A DNA stretch of 64,000 bases from a virus, in the IMG/VR virus record IMGVR_UViG_3300026097_001139, positions 1 through 64,000 of that record; one strand, written 5' to 3'. The notes beneath the pieces were generated by a model. That model did no database searches. It was not told the origin of the DNA and saw only the letters and a program-made list of their open reading frames with translations. Below, one piece after another: positions 27,523 to 36,526 of the stretch. The stretch's first letter is position 1. Each line of letters starts with the position of its first letter. Position numbers and translations under genes: made by a program.

Positions 27523-27879
27523 TTATCCACATGCCAGTCTAAATAAACTTAATTCTCTATCACTGGCAATATAAATTCTCAAATCTCTGTAAGCATTGCT
27601 CCAGCTCCAGTGATTATTGACTGCCAGGGGCAGTGAGTTATCAAAATTTCCCGGACCTTGTGGTAGATTAAATTGATTACGCATAGAATAATGTGTTTTT
27701 ATTTCTTGCCATATTCGAATTTCGGCACTAAATCCGTAGGTATCAATAAACCATTGTTGAGCTTCTATAAAATGTAAAGGACCTTGATTTATTGTAATTC
27801 TAGCAGGAAAACTTATATGATATTTAAACCATTCAAAATAGTTAAACCTTTTATCAAGGCGTTGCACAGTGTATTTCAC
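27523..27879 (-). CDS. Hypothetical protein
   Basis: A 118-residue protein, rich in Phe, Tyr and Trp, with FEWFKYHISFPARITINQGP and WQEIKTHYSMRNQF. It starts at GTG 27879, with AGGA 7 bp upstream. No family is recognised, although its composition resembles the neighbouring gene at 27900. The sigma-70 promoter that follows belongs to the next gene. Confidence 0.65.
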   Translation of the reverse strand: MKYTVQRLDKRFNYFEWFKYHISFPARITINQGPLHFIEAQQWFIDTYGFSAEIRIWQEIKTHYSMRNQFNLPQGPGNFDNSLPLAVNNHWSWSNAYRDLRIYIASDRELSLFRLACG

Positions 27880-27899
27880 GGTCTAGTCCTAAATATTGT

Positions 27900-28172
27900 T
27901 TAATATTTAAGCTGAAACAGTACCGCGTCATGTGCGCACTTAAAGACAAATCGTACTCGCCATTCCGGTGTTTGAGTGTAGTTGTTGTACACAGCTACAC
28001 TGTTCCACCACCAGCGTTTTCCTTTGGTACCAAACTCCTGGCGAATCTTCCATAAATTTTTTTTCAGTAGTTCGTCATTGTTGTTATAATAACGTTCAAC
28101 TGCTGGCAGTGTGCTGTCTTTCCACTCGTCTGGCGTTATAGTTAGTGATCTATTATTGTCCACTATTCCCAT
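27900..28172 (-). CDS. Hypothetical protein, Trp-rich
   Basis: About 90 residues if ATG 28172 is used; an in-frame ATG at 28193 would add seven. It contains KRWWWNSVAVYNN and WRVRFVFKCAHDAVLF. The shorter start overlaps the stop of the oxygenase fusion gene, typical of this genome. The function is unknown. Confidence 0.65.
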   Translation of the reverse strand: MGIVDNNRSLTITPDEWKDSTLPAVERYYNNNDELLKKNLWKIRQEFGTKGKRWWWNSVAVYNNYTQTPEWRVRFVFKCAHDAVLFQLKY

Positions 28173-29290
28173 GGGAAATCGCCATCTTGCCATACAGCAT
28201 ATTTGTAATATTCATTTACCGTTTGTATATCGTCTGTAGTTTCTATACACAATTCTTCGTTGGCAAAAAATAATTTCATGTTATTTTCTATTGCAAAATT
28301 GCATAAAAATTCCCTGCGATCTTGGTCTTCTGGCAGTGCAAAAATACTCAACATTATTATACCGTCAAATCTTTTAGTTATAAAGTTTTCAAGTCCCGGA
28401 AGCCAATCTATAAACAATGGTTCGTGAATTTGTTGTGGTAAAAAATCAACGCTTGCATCTGATAGATCAAACTTTCTTGAATATGAATCTATAAAAGCTC
28501 TTTGCATGCCGAAAGGAATGTGTTTGGTAAATGCAGTACTGCGATTCAAGTAAACCAATAAATTAGAATTTTTGTCAATTTGTTTGCGTTGAGAATAGTC
28601 CCCGGGCAATCTAAAATACCCGCCAGGTACTCTTTGGAATGTTTCGTGACCTCTTATTAAGAATCTTGCATCGAAACTAAAACGAGTCTTTTGTGTAGTG
28701 TTGTTAATAGATCCGTGAACCCTTTCTTGATCAAATAACAAAAATTCTCCCGGACTTAAACACTTGTTCTTTGATAATTTATAGCATTCTTCGTCGAATT
28801 TTTTTGCAGGCCACCGGTTTTCTATAAATTTTGATACTAGATCTCTACTAGGATCTAGATCTGCAATATAAAGTGAATTTGAATCGTACGCATCTGTAAG
28901 AGGTATCCAAGCAGTCATACTGCCTCGTCCACCGCCTACAAGTGCGTCGCAGTGGAAATTAACACGCTGTCCGTGTGCTTCTTGACCAGGAATGACTACC
29001 CTTAGATTAGGTTGCCGTTGTACTAGATAATCGGTATGTTCAATTAAAGGTGCTACGTTATCGGCAAAAAACTTATCCAGCATGCTCATGTATTTTGTGC
29101 ATTTACTGGTTTTATCTTGCACATATCTGGCTACTTGTGCAATCTCTTTTACTGACAAGACTTTGTGTATAGTACTTAGATCAGATACATTGGGCCACTT
29201 TTGTTGAATTGTGTCGAGTGTCCAAGTGGTAAAATCCAATTTTGCTGTATCATAAGACCCAACAAAGTCTTGCGGGATATTATAAATCAT
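28163..29290 (-). CDS. Fe/2OG oxygenase-like fused to sporadic carbohydrate cluster protein; HxD form
   Basis: A 375-residue paralogue of 18171-19295 with the same two-domain order. The metal site is H113-C-D115 with H192 and Arg at 203/209, a complete Fe(II)/2-oxoglutarate facial triad. The C-terminal half (FDGIIMLSIFALPEDQDRREF, split around the Leu, then KLFFANEELCIETTDD) matches the separate LIC12192-type sporadic carbohydrate protein. A hydroxylation or related oxidation of a sugar is inferred. GGAG lies six bases before the ATG, directly after the terminator U tract. It lies between the two halves of the VWA/MoxR pair. Family names are from memory. Confidence 0.8.
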   Translation of the reverse strand: MIYNIPQDFVGSYDTAKLDFTTWTLDTIQQKWPNVSDLSTIHKVLSVKEIAQVARYVQDKTSKCTKYMSMLDKFFADNVAPLIEHTDYLVQRQPNLRVVIPGQEAHGQRVNFHCDALVGGGRGSMTAWIPLTDAYDSNSLYIADLDPSRDLVSKFIENRWPAKKFDEECYKLSKNKCLSPGEFLLFDQERVHGSINNTTQKTRFSFDARFLIRGHETFQRVPGGYFRLPGDYSQRKQIDKNSNLLVYLNRSTAFTKHIPFGMQRAFIDSYSRKFDLSDASVDFLPQQIHEPLFIDWLPGLENFITKRFDGIIMLSIFALPEDQDRREFLCNFAIENNMKLFFANEELCIETTDDIQTVNEYYKYAVWQDGDFPWE

Positions 29291-29298
29291 TGGAACTC

Positions 29299-29355
29299 CA
29301 AAAAAAACAGGGCTGGTCCAACATACGCCCTATGTTATTTACCGGACCAGCCCTG
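29299..29355 (-). terminator. Intrinsic terminator downstream of the MoxR-type gene
   Basis: CAGGGCTGGTCC (29308-29319) pairs perfectly over 12 bp with GGACCAGCCCTG (29344-29355). A nested 6-bp stem AACATA/TATGTT caps it. On the minus strand eight Ts follow (A run 29300-29307). It should end transcripts of the ATPase gene before the oxygenase gene. Confidence 0.88.
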
Positions 29356-29361
29356 ACCTGG

Positions 29362-30462
29362 TTACGATTCGTTTGCGGCTAAAATGTATTTGCCGTAACG
29401 TTCGTGAAACTCGTCGAAGTTTTTAAGTTTGGTAGGTTGAACAGGAAGTTGATAGTTGTTAAGAGCAACTCGGGCACCCATAACAACCAATTCAGTTTCG
29501 AAGTTATCCATCATAAAGCGGAAGAACAGGTCGGCCATTTTGTGGAACTGTTTGTCGTCTACACTGTCGCTGTCGATAGCTTCGCGCAGTTCATAGCACA
29601 TGGCAATAACTAAGCTGTACATTGCGCTAATCTCATTGATCTCCAGTGTTTTAACCTTGCCGGCTAAAATATCAGTAGGGTTAGGCATTTGGCTTGCGAC
29701 CTTGCGATGTGCCATAAACTTCACAGCAAGACCTTCGCCTACAGTACCGGCAATGAGATCAGTGAGGCTTTGCTCATCAAGATCGTTGTCTTCAATCAGC
29801 TCACTTACAAAGGTCCACGAACGTGGCGTAGCAAATGCTCTGCTGGCTGCTTTTGCGTCAAAATCATAGAGATCTTGTTTAGCAAACGAAACGTAACCAA
29901 TTACGTCTTTGTGAATGCCATTTTCGGTGGCCCAGTCTAGCCAGTTGGTATAATCCACGCGCATTTCCACGTGTACAAAGCGATTGGCAAGCGGTGTAGG
30001 CATGCGATATGTTACGCCTTTGTCGCTTTCGCGGTTGCCAGCGGCTACCACTACTACATTATCTGGCAACTTGTATTGTCCAATGCGACGGTTGAGAATC
30101 AACTGATATGCAGCGGCCTGTACACTGGGCGCAGCTACGTTCATTTCGTCTAAGAATAATACAACAACTGGATATTGACTGGCTAGCTCTTCTGTTGGAA
30201 GATCCACTGGCGGAGCCCATTCCATTTTGCCAGACTCTTTGCTGTAATAAGGCATGCCTCGCACATCAGTTGGATCCATTAGACCCAAACGTAGATCAAG
30301 AAGCAGACCACCTGATTCACTAGCAATGTCTTCTACAAGTTCTGATTTACCAATACCTGGAGGACCCCAGAGAAAGATAGGACGCTTTTTAGCAAAGCAT
30401 TTTTTGATAAGTTTGCGAGCACCAGTACTGGTGACACTGCGATGTTCTGTTGCGGTGGACAT
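29362..30462 (-). CDS. MoxR-type AAA+ ATPase
   Basis: A 366-residue protein. LWGPPGIGKSELV is the Walker A motif, VVLFLDEMNVA the Walker B, and VVAAGNRES the sensor 1 region. GMPYYSKESGKMEW and PTPLANRFVHVEM are usual for the MoxR group. It probably remodels a target protein with the VWA/metallopeptidase partner at 26188. AAGGA precedes the ATG. It has its own sigma-70 promoter and is followed by a strong terminator, so it forms a single-gene transcription unit. Confidence 0.93.
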   Translation of the reverse strand: MSTATEHRSVTSTGARKLIKKCFAKKRPIFLWGPPGIGKSELVEDIASESGGLLLDLRLGLMDPTDVRGMPYYSKESGKMEWAPPVDLPTEELASQYPVVVLFLDEMNVAAPSVQAAAYQLILNRRIGQYKLPDNVVVVAAGNRESDKGVTYRMPTPLANRFVHVEMRVDYTNWLDWATENGIHKDVIGYVSFAKQDLYDFDAKAASRAFATPRSWTFVSELIEDNDLDEQSLTDLIAGTVGEGLAVKFMAHRKVASQMPNPTDILAGKVKTLEINEISAMYSLVIAMCYELREAIDSDSVDDKQFHKMADLFFRFMMDNFETELVVMGARVALNNYQLPVQPTKLKNFDEFHERYGKYILAANES

Positions 30463-30494
30463 AGGGCGTATCCTTTTTTAGTGAATGTACAATT

Positions 30495-30523
30495 ATAATA
30501 GTTGATTACGCCCTTCGTGTCAA
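30495..30523 (-). promoter_or_regulatory. Sigma-70 promoter for the MoxR-type gene
   Basis: TTGACA (30518-30523) and TATTAT (30495-30500) on the minus strand are 17 bp apart; an overlapping TATAAT lies three bases further on. The -10 box is 33 bp before the start codon, and the -35 abuts the stop of the tail fibre gene. Confidence 0.85.
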
Positions 30524-30524
30524 C

Positions 30525-32966
30525 CTATAGTAACAAATATTCTGCTACAGTGTCACTTATGTTGCGCATGTATATCCAACGTGGATTGATAGGTTGATCT
30601 TTGCGCACTCGTAGTTTTCCTAACAAACCAATTGGAGCCCATTCCTGTCTTTTACTGCGAGGTGTGTATTCTACCTCAGGATCATAGTTAGGATTGACCT
30701 TTGGTGTCTGAAATGGTCTTCCGTCTTCGTCGTGGGTGGTTGCTGTGGCACCTTCAGGGATTTCCACGTCGTCTAAACTGGTTGCAGTTTGCTCTACTTG
30801 CTTGCCTTTCACAGTTTCTTTCCAGGAATATATGGTGTATTCTTGCATCACAGGACGACCAAAATCATCTGTGAGATACTTGCCTTGCCAGCTGTTTTCA
30901 GGTGCGTCACCTAGCACTCCTGGTACTGCACTTACTACACCAATTGGAGTCTCGTCTGATTGTGCAAGTCTGATTTTGTTAGCCTCTAGCACCACAGACA
31001 TGCCAACTCTGTCCTCATCATCAGGATTGCCGTCGACCCATTCGAAAAATTCTGCATAGTCGCCGGCTGGTGTTGCCGCTACGCCGTCAAAACGCACATT
31101 CCCGCCGCTGTCTACCTGAAATACTGGATCTTGCGTAGGGCTGAATGCATCACTGTATGCACGGAAATGAATGTAAGGTTTACCTTTTAGTGCACCCACT
31201 TCGCTCTGCACGGCTGCACCGGTAAAGTTTGCATTAAGTGCCTGTGCTCTAACACCAACACCGAATCCTGTTGTGCTTGCATTGGTAGCACCTAGCACAG
31301 CACTACCGCCAATGGCGCCTGCTCCATAGTCGTATGAAGCAAATACACTGCCTGCTGCAGGAACTGGTGTTTGATCTGAGTCGCCATTGATACCCAAAGA
31401 TTCTTTATAAAAGCGTATACTATCTACATCGTCTTCAAAAGCAACTGCAATGTAAGGTTGATTTTCTGCTGGATTACTATCGTACCAGAAGCCGTTGTCT
31501 TCCGGGTAGGTAAATCTGTATGCACCGGCAACAATGTTGTCAACGCCAGTAAATGTTTTTCTGCCAGTAACAGTTTGTTCATCGGCTAACACCATGTCGC
31601 CGTCGCCACCGCCACCACCGCCAGTGGCACTGATGGTTACATCTCCAGTGGCACTGGATACACTTATACCTGAGCCTGCATTGATACTGGTTACGCCACT
31701 GCCAGTGGCACTGATGGTTACTGTGCCGCCGCTTTCTGATACGTCAATGCCTGATCCTGCATTGATGCCAAGCACCCCGGTGTTTGTTACTGTGATAGTA
31801 CCTGACCCTGTAATTGGCGAGCCTGACACCGAAATTCCAGCACCTCCGGCTACTCCTACACTGCTCACAGTGCCGTCTCCTGTTCCGCCGGTATAGCCAA
31901 TGGAAATAGCCCCTGCAGAGTTTGTCACAGATATACTGCCTGAACCTGATATAGTGCCTTTGCTTAGTCCGCCGTTGTCACCTATCAGTAACTGTCCGTT
32001 GCCGTACACTGTTTCGCCAGTGCCACCGTTTGTCACTGCTACAATGCCGTTGACATTGTTGGCAATGCCAGCCAAATTGGCTGTGATAACATTGGCATTG
32101 AAACTGCCTGCTGAATCTCTTGCAACCACAGTGTTTGCAAGGTTGCTGTCACTGGCATTCACGCTCCAGGTTTGCGCAGTGTTGGCGTTGTATACATTGC
32201 CGCTGATATAACTGCCAGGCGTTAAAGCATTTTCCAGTGTGCCCAAGATGCTTGCATCGCTGGCATAGGTCATGCCCTTTACAAGTTCTGTAAAACCAGT
32301 TGGACGATCCTCTGGAAGAATTATGAAATCTCTCTTGGCAACAACAGCTATAACAATGTTGTTAACCTTGCCAAGAATCACTGGCTCTGGATCTCCGTTG
32401 AGATCTCTTAGACTGGCACTTTCCCACAGTGTTCCCGGAAATCCAGTGGCAGCCGGAGGACCAATCAAGGACCAACTTGCACCGTCGCTGATGAAAAGCT
32501 GTTGTGATGTTTCATTGAAATAGAAGTCACCAGCCAGTCCAGCATCCGGGGCACTGGTTACAAAAGGCACACGATTATTTGTGATCCACTCTAATCCTCG
32601 GTCTGTCTCTGCGTATACCTTGACTTGAAAATTCACAGTGTCTAGCCATAACTCTCCAACCTTGGCTTCGACACTAGGAGCTGTGTTGCTCACATACAAC
32701 CCGCTGACGTTTTTCCATTGAACACCTGTGTAGGTCTTTATGCATCCGTCTGATGTGTCATACCAGATTTGTCCTTCCAATGGATTTTCTGGGCTGTTTG
32801 CGTCAGCAAAGTTTTCTAAATGCTTTACAAGATTCTCAGTTTCGATTTCGCCGTAGGGTGTGACATTTTTTCCTACTAGGCTTAAACTGGTAGCTTCTGT
32901 ATCGGTAGTACCGTCCGGAATGACAGCAACTATTTCTCCGCGAGTGTTATTAATGATATATGGCAT
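30525..32966 (-). CDS. Tail fibre protein with C-terminal Peptidase_G2-like domain
   Basis: An 813-residue structural protein. Residues about 1-190 carry three related modules with QIWYDTSD, GELWLDT and GDFYFNE, typical of T4-like marine phage fibres. The middle is Gly/Ser/Thr-rich with two copies of INAGSGI..VTISATG. The C-terminal 180 residues include GDYAEFFEW, MSVVLEANKIRLA and APIGLLGKLRV, which fit the self-cleaving Peptidase_G2 chaperone domain. It would bind a host receptor. CAGGAG precedes the ATG and a GGCTAAATA box lies 18 bp upstream, possibly a late promoter. Confidence 0.88.
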   Translation of the reverse strand: MPYIINNTRGEIVAVIPDGTTDTEATSLSLVGKNVTPYGEIETENLVKHLENFADANSPENPLEGQIWYDTSDGCIKTYTGVQWKNVSGLYVSNTAPSVEAKVGELWLDTVNFQVKVYAETDRGLEWITNNRVPFVTSAPDAGLAGDFYFNETSQQLFISDGASWSLIGPPAATGFPGTLWESASLRDLNGDPEPVILGKVNNIVIAVVAKRDFIILPEDRPTGFTELVKGMTYASDASILGTLENALTPGSYISGNVYNANTAQTWSVNASDSNLANTVVARDSAGSFNANVITANLAGIANNVNGIVAVTNGGTGETVYGNGQLLIGDNGGLSKGTISGSGSISVTNSAGAISIGYTGGTGDGTVSSVGVAGGAGISVSGSPITGSGTITVTNTGVLGINAGSGIDVSESGGTVTISATGSGVTSINAGSGISVSSATGDVTISATGGGGGGDGDMVLADEQTVTGRKTFTGVDNIVAGAYRFTYPEDNGFWYDSNPAENQPYIAVAFEDDVDSIRFYKESLGINGDSDQTPVPAAGSVFASYDYGAGAIGGSAVLGATNASTTGFGVGVRAQALNANFTGAAVQSEVGALKGKPYIHFRAYSDAFSPTQDPVFQVDSGGNVRFDGVAATPAGDYAEFFEWVDGNPDDEDRVGMSVVLEANKIRLAQSDETPIGVVSAVPGVLGDAPENSWQGKYLTDDFGRPVMQEYTIYSWKETVKGKQVEQTATSLDDVEIPEGATATTHDEDGRPFQTPKVNPNYDPEVEYTPRSKRQEWAPIGLLGKLRVRKDQPINPRWIYMRNISDTVAEYLLL

Positions 32967-32983
32967 TCGTGACTCCTGTTACA

Positions 32984-32992
32984 TATTTAGCC
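32984..32992 (-). promoter_or_regulatory. Possible late promoter box (GGCTAAATA)
   Basis: On the minus strand GGCTAAATA lies 18 bp upstream of the tail fibre start. It is one base from the core of the T4 late box TATAAATA. Similar boxes lie at 35769-35777 and 46676-46683. A structural gene is where a late promoter is expected, but one short motif is weak evidence. Confidence 0.35.
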
Positions 32993-32998
32993 TAGACG

Positions 32999-33706
32999 CT
33001 AGACCGGCTTGTGCAATACTAGATGGAGGTTGCCGTTGAGATCGTTGCGAATGCCGCTGTGAATATCTCGTGGCAGTTGATGATCAACCACTATGGATCG
33101 GTTGCTCCATAAATTGAGAATTTCCAGAGCAAATTTTCCGGCATAAGCTAAATCAGGTATGCTAACACTGCGACTGTCAGTGTACATCAACCATGTTTCG
33201 ATGTTGGTGCTGATCCATGCTCGTCCTCCTGGTTTCAGCATGTCGTAAATCCATTCAATTCGGTTGTTCATTTCTGCAATGCTGGCAAAGTGAATACTGT
33301 TTACTGCTACGATTTTATCAAACAAGTTTTTTCTTTTACAACAAAACTCTTGATCAAACGTGTCAACAATGTCGGGATTCATATCCTCCCAACTGTCCAT
33401 GCCAATCAAATTTGGAAAGTACTGCTTCCATGGATGTAATCCACAGCCAATATCTATAGCTGTGTCACTGTCTTGTATATTCAATTGACCAAGATAGTAC
33501 CAGCTCTGCATATCAGTAATTTTATGATTCAAACAAAATTCTCTTGAATGGATATACACTGTGTCATTTAAGTATGCCCGTAAAAAAGTTAGGTCTTGAT
33601 AGCTCCAGCAATAATGGTCTGTGTTGTTTTTTATCTGATCAGATTGCGGTAAAATATCCCAGCTTTGTTGCCAATACTGTATGTTGTAAGGGCGTTTGAC
33701 TGTCAT
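32999..33706 (-). CDS. SAM-dependent methyltransferase
   Basis: A 235-residue class I methyltransferase fold. AIDIGCGLHPW is motif I (SAM-binding Gly loop), LFDKIVAVNSIHF is motif IV and MLKPGGRAWIST is motif VI. The substrate is not apparent. It overlaps the B12-type radical SAM gene by four bases, so it may methylate the same product. The metK gene in this window could supply SAM. Confidence 0.85.
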   Translation of the reverse strand: MTVKRPYNIQYWQQSWDILPQSDQIKNNTDHYCWSYQDLTFLRAYLNDTVYIHSREFCLNHKITDMQSWYYLGQLNIQDSDTAIDIGCGLHPWKQYFPNLIGMDSWEDMNPDIVDTFDQEFCCKRKNLFDKIVAVNSIHFASIAEMNNRIEWIYDMLKPGGRAWISTNIETWLMYTDSRSVSIPDLAYAGKFALEILNLWSNRSIVVDHQLPRDIHSGIRNDLNGNLHLVLHKPV

Positions 33707-35238
33707 GGAGTCCAGTTGAGTTTGTTGTTTATATAATTTGTTAAGATTCTGTCAATACGTGGATTATTCTTAGTGTGCTTTACTGTGTTATGTACTTGTC
33801 TTGACATACTAAACACTTCGTCTAATGGCAAGTAACTATGAGTATTAAGACTCCAATTATTCAGTTTATAACTTGAATTTTCCATCTGCTCTTTAGCATA
33901 AAGATCTGTAATTTCGTCGCATTCATGTACATTTGTTAAGTCACTTTCCCACATCCTTACCTTAGCACTGTATCCGACCGGTTCTGCAAACTCACTTTCT
34001 TTAGGACCATTTGAAAATGCATGTGCTGACTTTTGTTGTGCCATGTGGTCTCTTTCTGTTGGAAGTTCTCGGTAACCATACTTTTCGTAATTTTCGCATA
34101 GTTTACTTTTCTTTACTAAATCACCTAATACCAGTTCAAGTGTAAAGGCTTGCAAACTTTGATCAGACCAATGTTTTTTTGCCCAGTCCAGTGTGCCGAG
34201 CATGCTGTCAACTGGTTCTGCTGGCAAGCCATTGATCAACCCAATGGTACCGCTATAATAGCCTTTTTTATTGTTGTAGAAATAATTCTTTACATCAAGT
34301 AAACCTTGTTTCAATTTGTCTGGGTCATATCCCTTGCCTATTAACTTTCCAGCTTCTTTGTGAAAAGTTTCGATACCATAGTAGTGTCCAACAAAGTTCA
34401 TTCTGGCCAGTTCTTCGCGATCTTTGGGTCTTGCTACCAGCAGATCGGCACGAATAAAACCAGTGAACATTGTTTCGAAGTCTAATCGTTCAACTACATC
34501 TGCAAACTTGGTAATTTTCTCTGTTCGGTCATTGAATGTTTCGTCTGCTACAGCGTATCGTGTTACACCAAATCTATCGTATGCATTTTTTATGTCTTCC
34601 TCAAAATCATCAGCGTCACGAGTGTAGTCGCCTTTAACACCTAGTATTGGATAGTTACAAAATGCACATTGAAATTTGCAACCTCGAGAAAACTCTAGTG
34701 TTAATGCTTCTTCTGACGTTATAAAGTCTCTATCTTCGTATATTACTTTGAGAGAACGCATAGGGTATGCTGGGTATTGGTCGTTGCAATCAAGAACCTT
34801 GCGATTCAACTTATCTAACATGAGAAAAACAGGACGTGGCCCATTGCTGAATTCATATTCAAGTAGTTTAACTATACCAAGTTCTCCGTACCCATACAAA
34901 TAGTAGTCAACATTGTTGCTTTTAAAGTCTGGGCCAACTGCAGACCCAATCACAGTCATTATATCGGGATTTTTTGATTTGATATATTCAAGTAATCTTT
35001 CCCAACGCGGAACCCATTTCATCCACATAAGGCTAAGGCCAATCCATTTCACTGACGTGATGTCTCGGCTATCAACAAATTGTCTAAGTTGTTCATCGCT
35101 CCATTGATGGACATATTCCACCACTTCCACATCCCAATTGTGATTAGTTCTCAAATAATGGGCAATCCGGTGACTTCCCGATAATCGCGCATTAAAAATT
35201 TCGTGTCCAGGTTGGAAGAGTATTGCTCTATTTTTCAT
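33703..35238 (-). CDS. B12-binding-type radical SAM protein
   Basis: A 511-residue protein. Residues 1-130 look like a Rossmann-type cobalamin-binding domain (VKWIGLSLMWMKWVPRW, then DYYLYGYGE), though the classic DxHxxG is not evident. The radical SAM motif is C187-x3-C191-x2-C194 (SRGCKFQCAFCNYP). YAVADETFND and HYYGIETFHKEAGKLIGKGY are typical of B12 radical SAM methylases. It may methylate an unactivated carbon. It overlaps the methyltransferase and the YkuK-like gene by four bases at each end. Confidence 0.85.
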   Translation of the reverse strand: MKNRAILFQPGHEIFNARLSGSHRIAHYLRTNHNWDVEVVEYVHQWSDEQLRQFVDSRDITSVKWIGLSLMWMKWVPRWERLLEYIKSKNPDIMTVIGSAVGPDFKSNNVDYYLYGYGELGIVKLLEYEFSNGPRPVFLMLDKLNRKVLDCNDQYPAYPMRSLKVIYEDRDFITSEEALTLEFSRGCKFQCAFCNYPILGVKGDYTRDADDFEEDIKNAYDRFGVTRYAVADETFNDRTEKITKFADVVERLDFETMFTGFIRADLLVARPKDREELARMNFVGHYYGIETFHKEAGKLIGKGYDPDKLKQGLLDVKNYFYNNKKGYYSGTIGLINGLPAEPVDSMLGTLDWAKKHWSDQSLQAFTLELVLGDLVKKSKLCENYEKYGYRELPTERDHMAQQKSAHAFSNGPKESEFAEPVGYSAKVRMWESDLTNVHECDEITDLYAKEQMENSSYKLNNWSLNTHSYLPLDEVFSMSRQVHNTVKHTKNNPRIDRILTNYINNKLNWTP

Positions 35239-35705
35239 TTAAATAAAATTACACTTGTTAGTTTGTCGGCTGCTGAACTTGCTGCCCATGCTTCCGGTTT
35301 GACTTTAGGTTCCGTGTTACACGTACCCTTGATGTATCCAACCGCTTGTTGAATTACAACACTACTGGCATATTTATCAGAAGTGTTTATGTCTAGGTGT
35401 ACTTCGATGTCTTGAACTATGTAAGGATTGAGTCTTTGGTACATATTACTGGCTTTATATACCTCGGTCATCAATCGCAATGCCGGCCGATTAATCCTTT
35501 TATCAAAATCACGTTCACGAGTAACTTCGCCGAATATTTTGCATCCATTGCAACCATTGATGTGTACTACTACTGCAACAGTATACTCTGCATACCATAT
35601 ATTGTTTTTAAAAATGCGAGCAGAGTCTGCTCCGAGATATATTTTAGTTTCCGGGCTTTGCGAATTGATATAGTCAATGACCTGGTCTAGGTTTATATCA
35701 CGCAC
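35235..35705 (-). CDS. RNase H-like YkuK (DUF458) family protein
   Basis: A 156-residue protein. KIYLGADSARIF and YTVAVVVHINGCNGC match the opening strands of the YkuK/DUF458 family, which has an RNase H-like fold. The Asp in GADS and the Glu/Asp in DIEVHLDIN could be metal ligands. GTG 35705 is chosen because no ATG lies upstream in frame; the site before it (GGTAGAG) is poor. The role is unknown. Confidence 0.75.
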   Translation of the reverse strand: MRDINLDQVIDYINSQSPETKIYLGADSARIFKNNIWYAEYTVAVVVHINGCNGCKIFGEVTRERDFDKRINRPALRLMTEVYKASNMYQRLNPYIVQDIEVHLDINTSDKYASSVVIQQAVGYIKGTCNTEPKVKPEAWAASSAADKLTSVILFK

Positions 35706-35750
35706 TGCCCGCTCTACCTTTGCCGGGCAACATTGTAAAGAGACATTGAA

Positions 35751-35777
35751 TACTCCTGTTGCTTGGAGTATTTAGCC
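35751..35777 (-). promoter_or_regulatory. TAAATA box and hairpin covering an SD-like site
   Basis: On the minus strand GGCTAAATA (35777-35769) overlaps a 6-bp hairpin, TACTCC (35770-35765) with GGAGTA (35756-35751). GGAG within the stem is a good ribosome-binding site for a 10-codon ORF (35746 to 35714, MSLYNVARQR). This could be a late promoter with translational control; evidence is motif only. Confidence 0.3.
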
Positions 35778-35787
35778 AATGCCAGTG

Positions 35788-36522
35788 CTAGTTACTCCAA
35801 ACATCGGCATAGTAGCCTTTGCCATTGGTATCTCCGCCGTTATTCTCAACTTCAACACCATTGTAATAGACATCAGTGATAGTGTCTTCACCATTCAAGT
35901 ATTCTACAACATGAATTTTTAGTTTGCGTGGATCAAACTTTTCACCTCCAGTTATATGTATAACACCATCAAAAAACGTGCCTTTCTCTGCGCTGTACAT
36001 CTGGGCTATGTATTCCACATCTTCCACTGGTTCATCACAACAGGAGTGTTCATTTATTTCAATAGCATCGTCGCCAGACTCTTCATATACTTGATCCACA
36101 AGAGCAGTTAATTCCGTGTAGGTGACTACAGTATTAAGGTGTGTTGAATTGTAATCATCGCCGTCTACTTCGGCAACTTCGATCCACGCACTGTCGTAAT
36201 TAACGCCGAATGTGTGCTCAATCTCGTTTGGCGGTTCATACCATGGTCTTGGGTCGCCATCTTCGTCGACCATAAATTGAGCAGATTTTGGTATTTCACT
36301 GATGTATTCGAAAGCAAAATCACCGTCTTCTGATCCTATCATATATTGAACTAGATCATATTCACCGTGTTCTTCTTTTACACCGTTCCAAAATTCATGT
36401 GCTTGTTTGTTAATAGACAGGTATACAGATTCGCCACCGTATCCATTAATAGTAATACGATAGTAGCGATCTGGATTTTTAATTGCTTCGACCAGTTGCT
36501 CTTTCTCTTCAATTGTTGCCAT
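35788..36522 (-). CDS. Acidic hypothetical protein
   Basis: A protein of about 244 residues from ATG 36522, with TGGGG in front and partial overlap with the upstream gene's end; a longer in-frame start at 36561 lies inside that gene. It is strongly acidic (many Asp/Glu) with repeats of Tyr and Trp. No known family is seen, and no signal peptide. Confidence 0.7.
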   Translation of the reverse strand: MATIEEKEQLVEAIKNPDRYYRITINGYGGESVYLSINKQAHEFWNGVKEEHGEYDLVQYMIGSEDGDFAFEYISEIPKSAQFMVDEDGDPRPWYEPPNEIEHTFGVNYDSAWIEVAEVDGDDYNSTHLNTVVTYTELTALVDQVYEESGDDAIEINEHSCCDEPVEDVEYIAQMYSAEKGTFFDGVIHITGGEKFDPRKLKIHVVEYLNGEDTITDVYYNGVEVENNGGDTNGKGYYADVWSN

Positions 36523-36526
36523 GCTT

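Noticed and set aside
31620-31760. Possible CRISPR-like or direct repeat array
   Set aside because: The repeats are in-frame codons for INAGSGI and VTISATG in the tail fibre, with no regular spacers. No CRISPR array was seen anywhere in the window.
31534-32211. Long plus-strand open frames opposite the tail fibre gene
   Set aside because: They are Pro/Val/Leu-rich mirrors of the Gly/Ser/Thr-rich fibre coding strand, with no ribosome-binding site or family.
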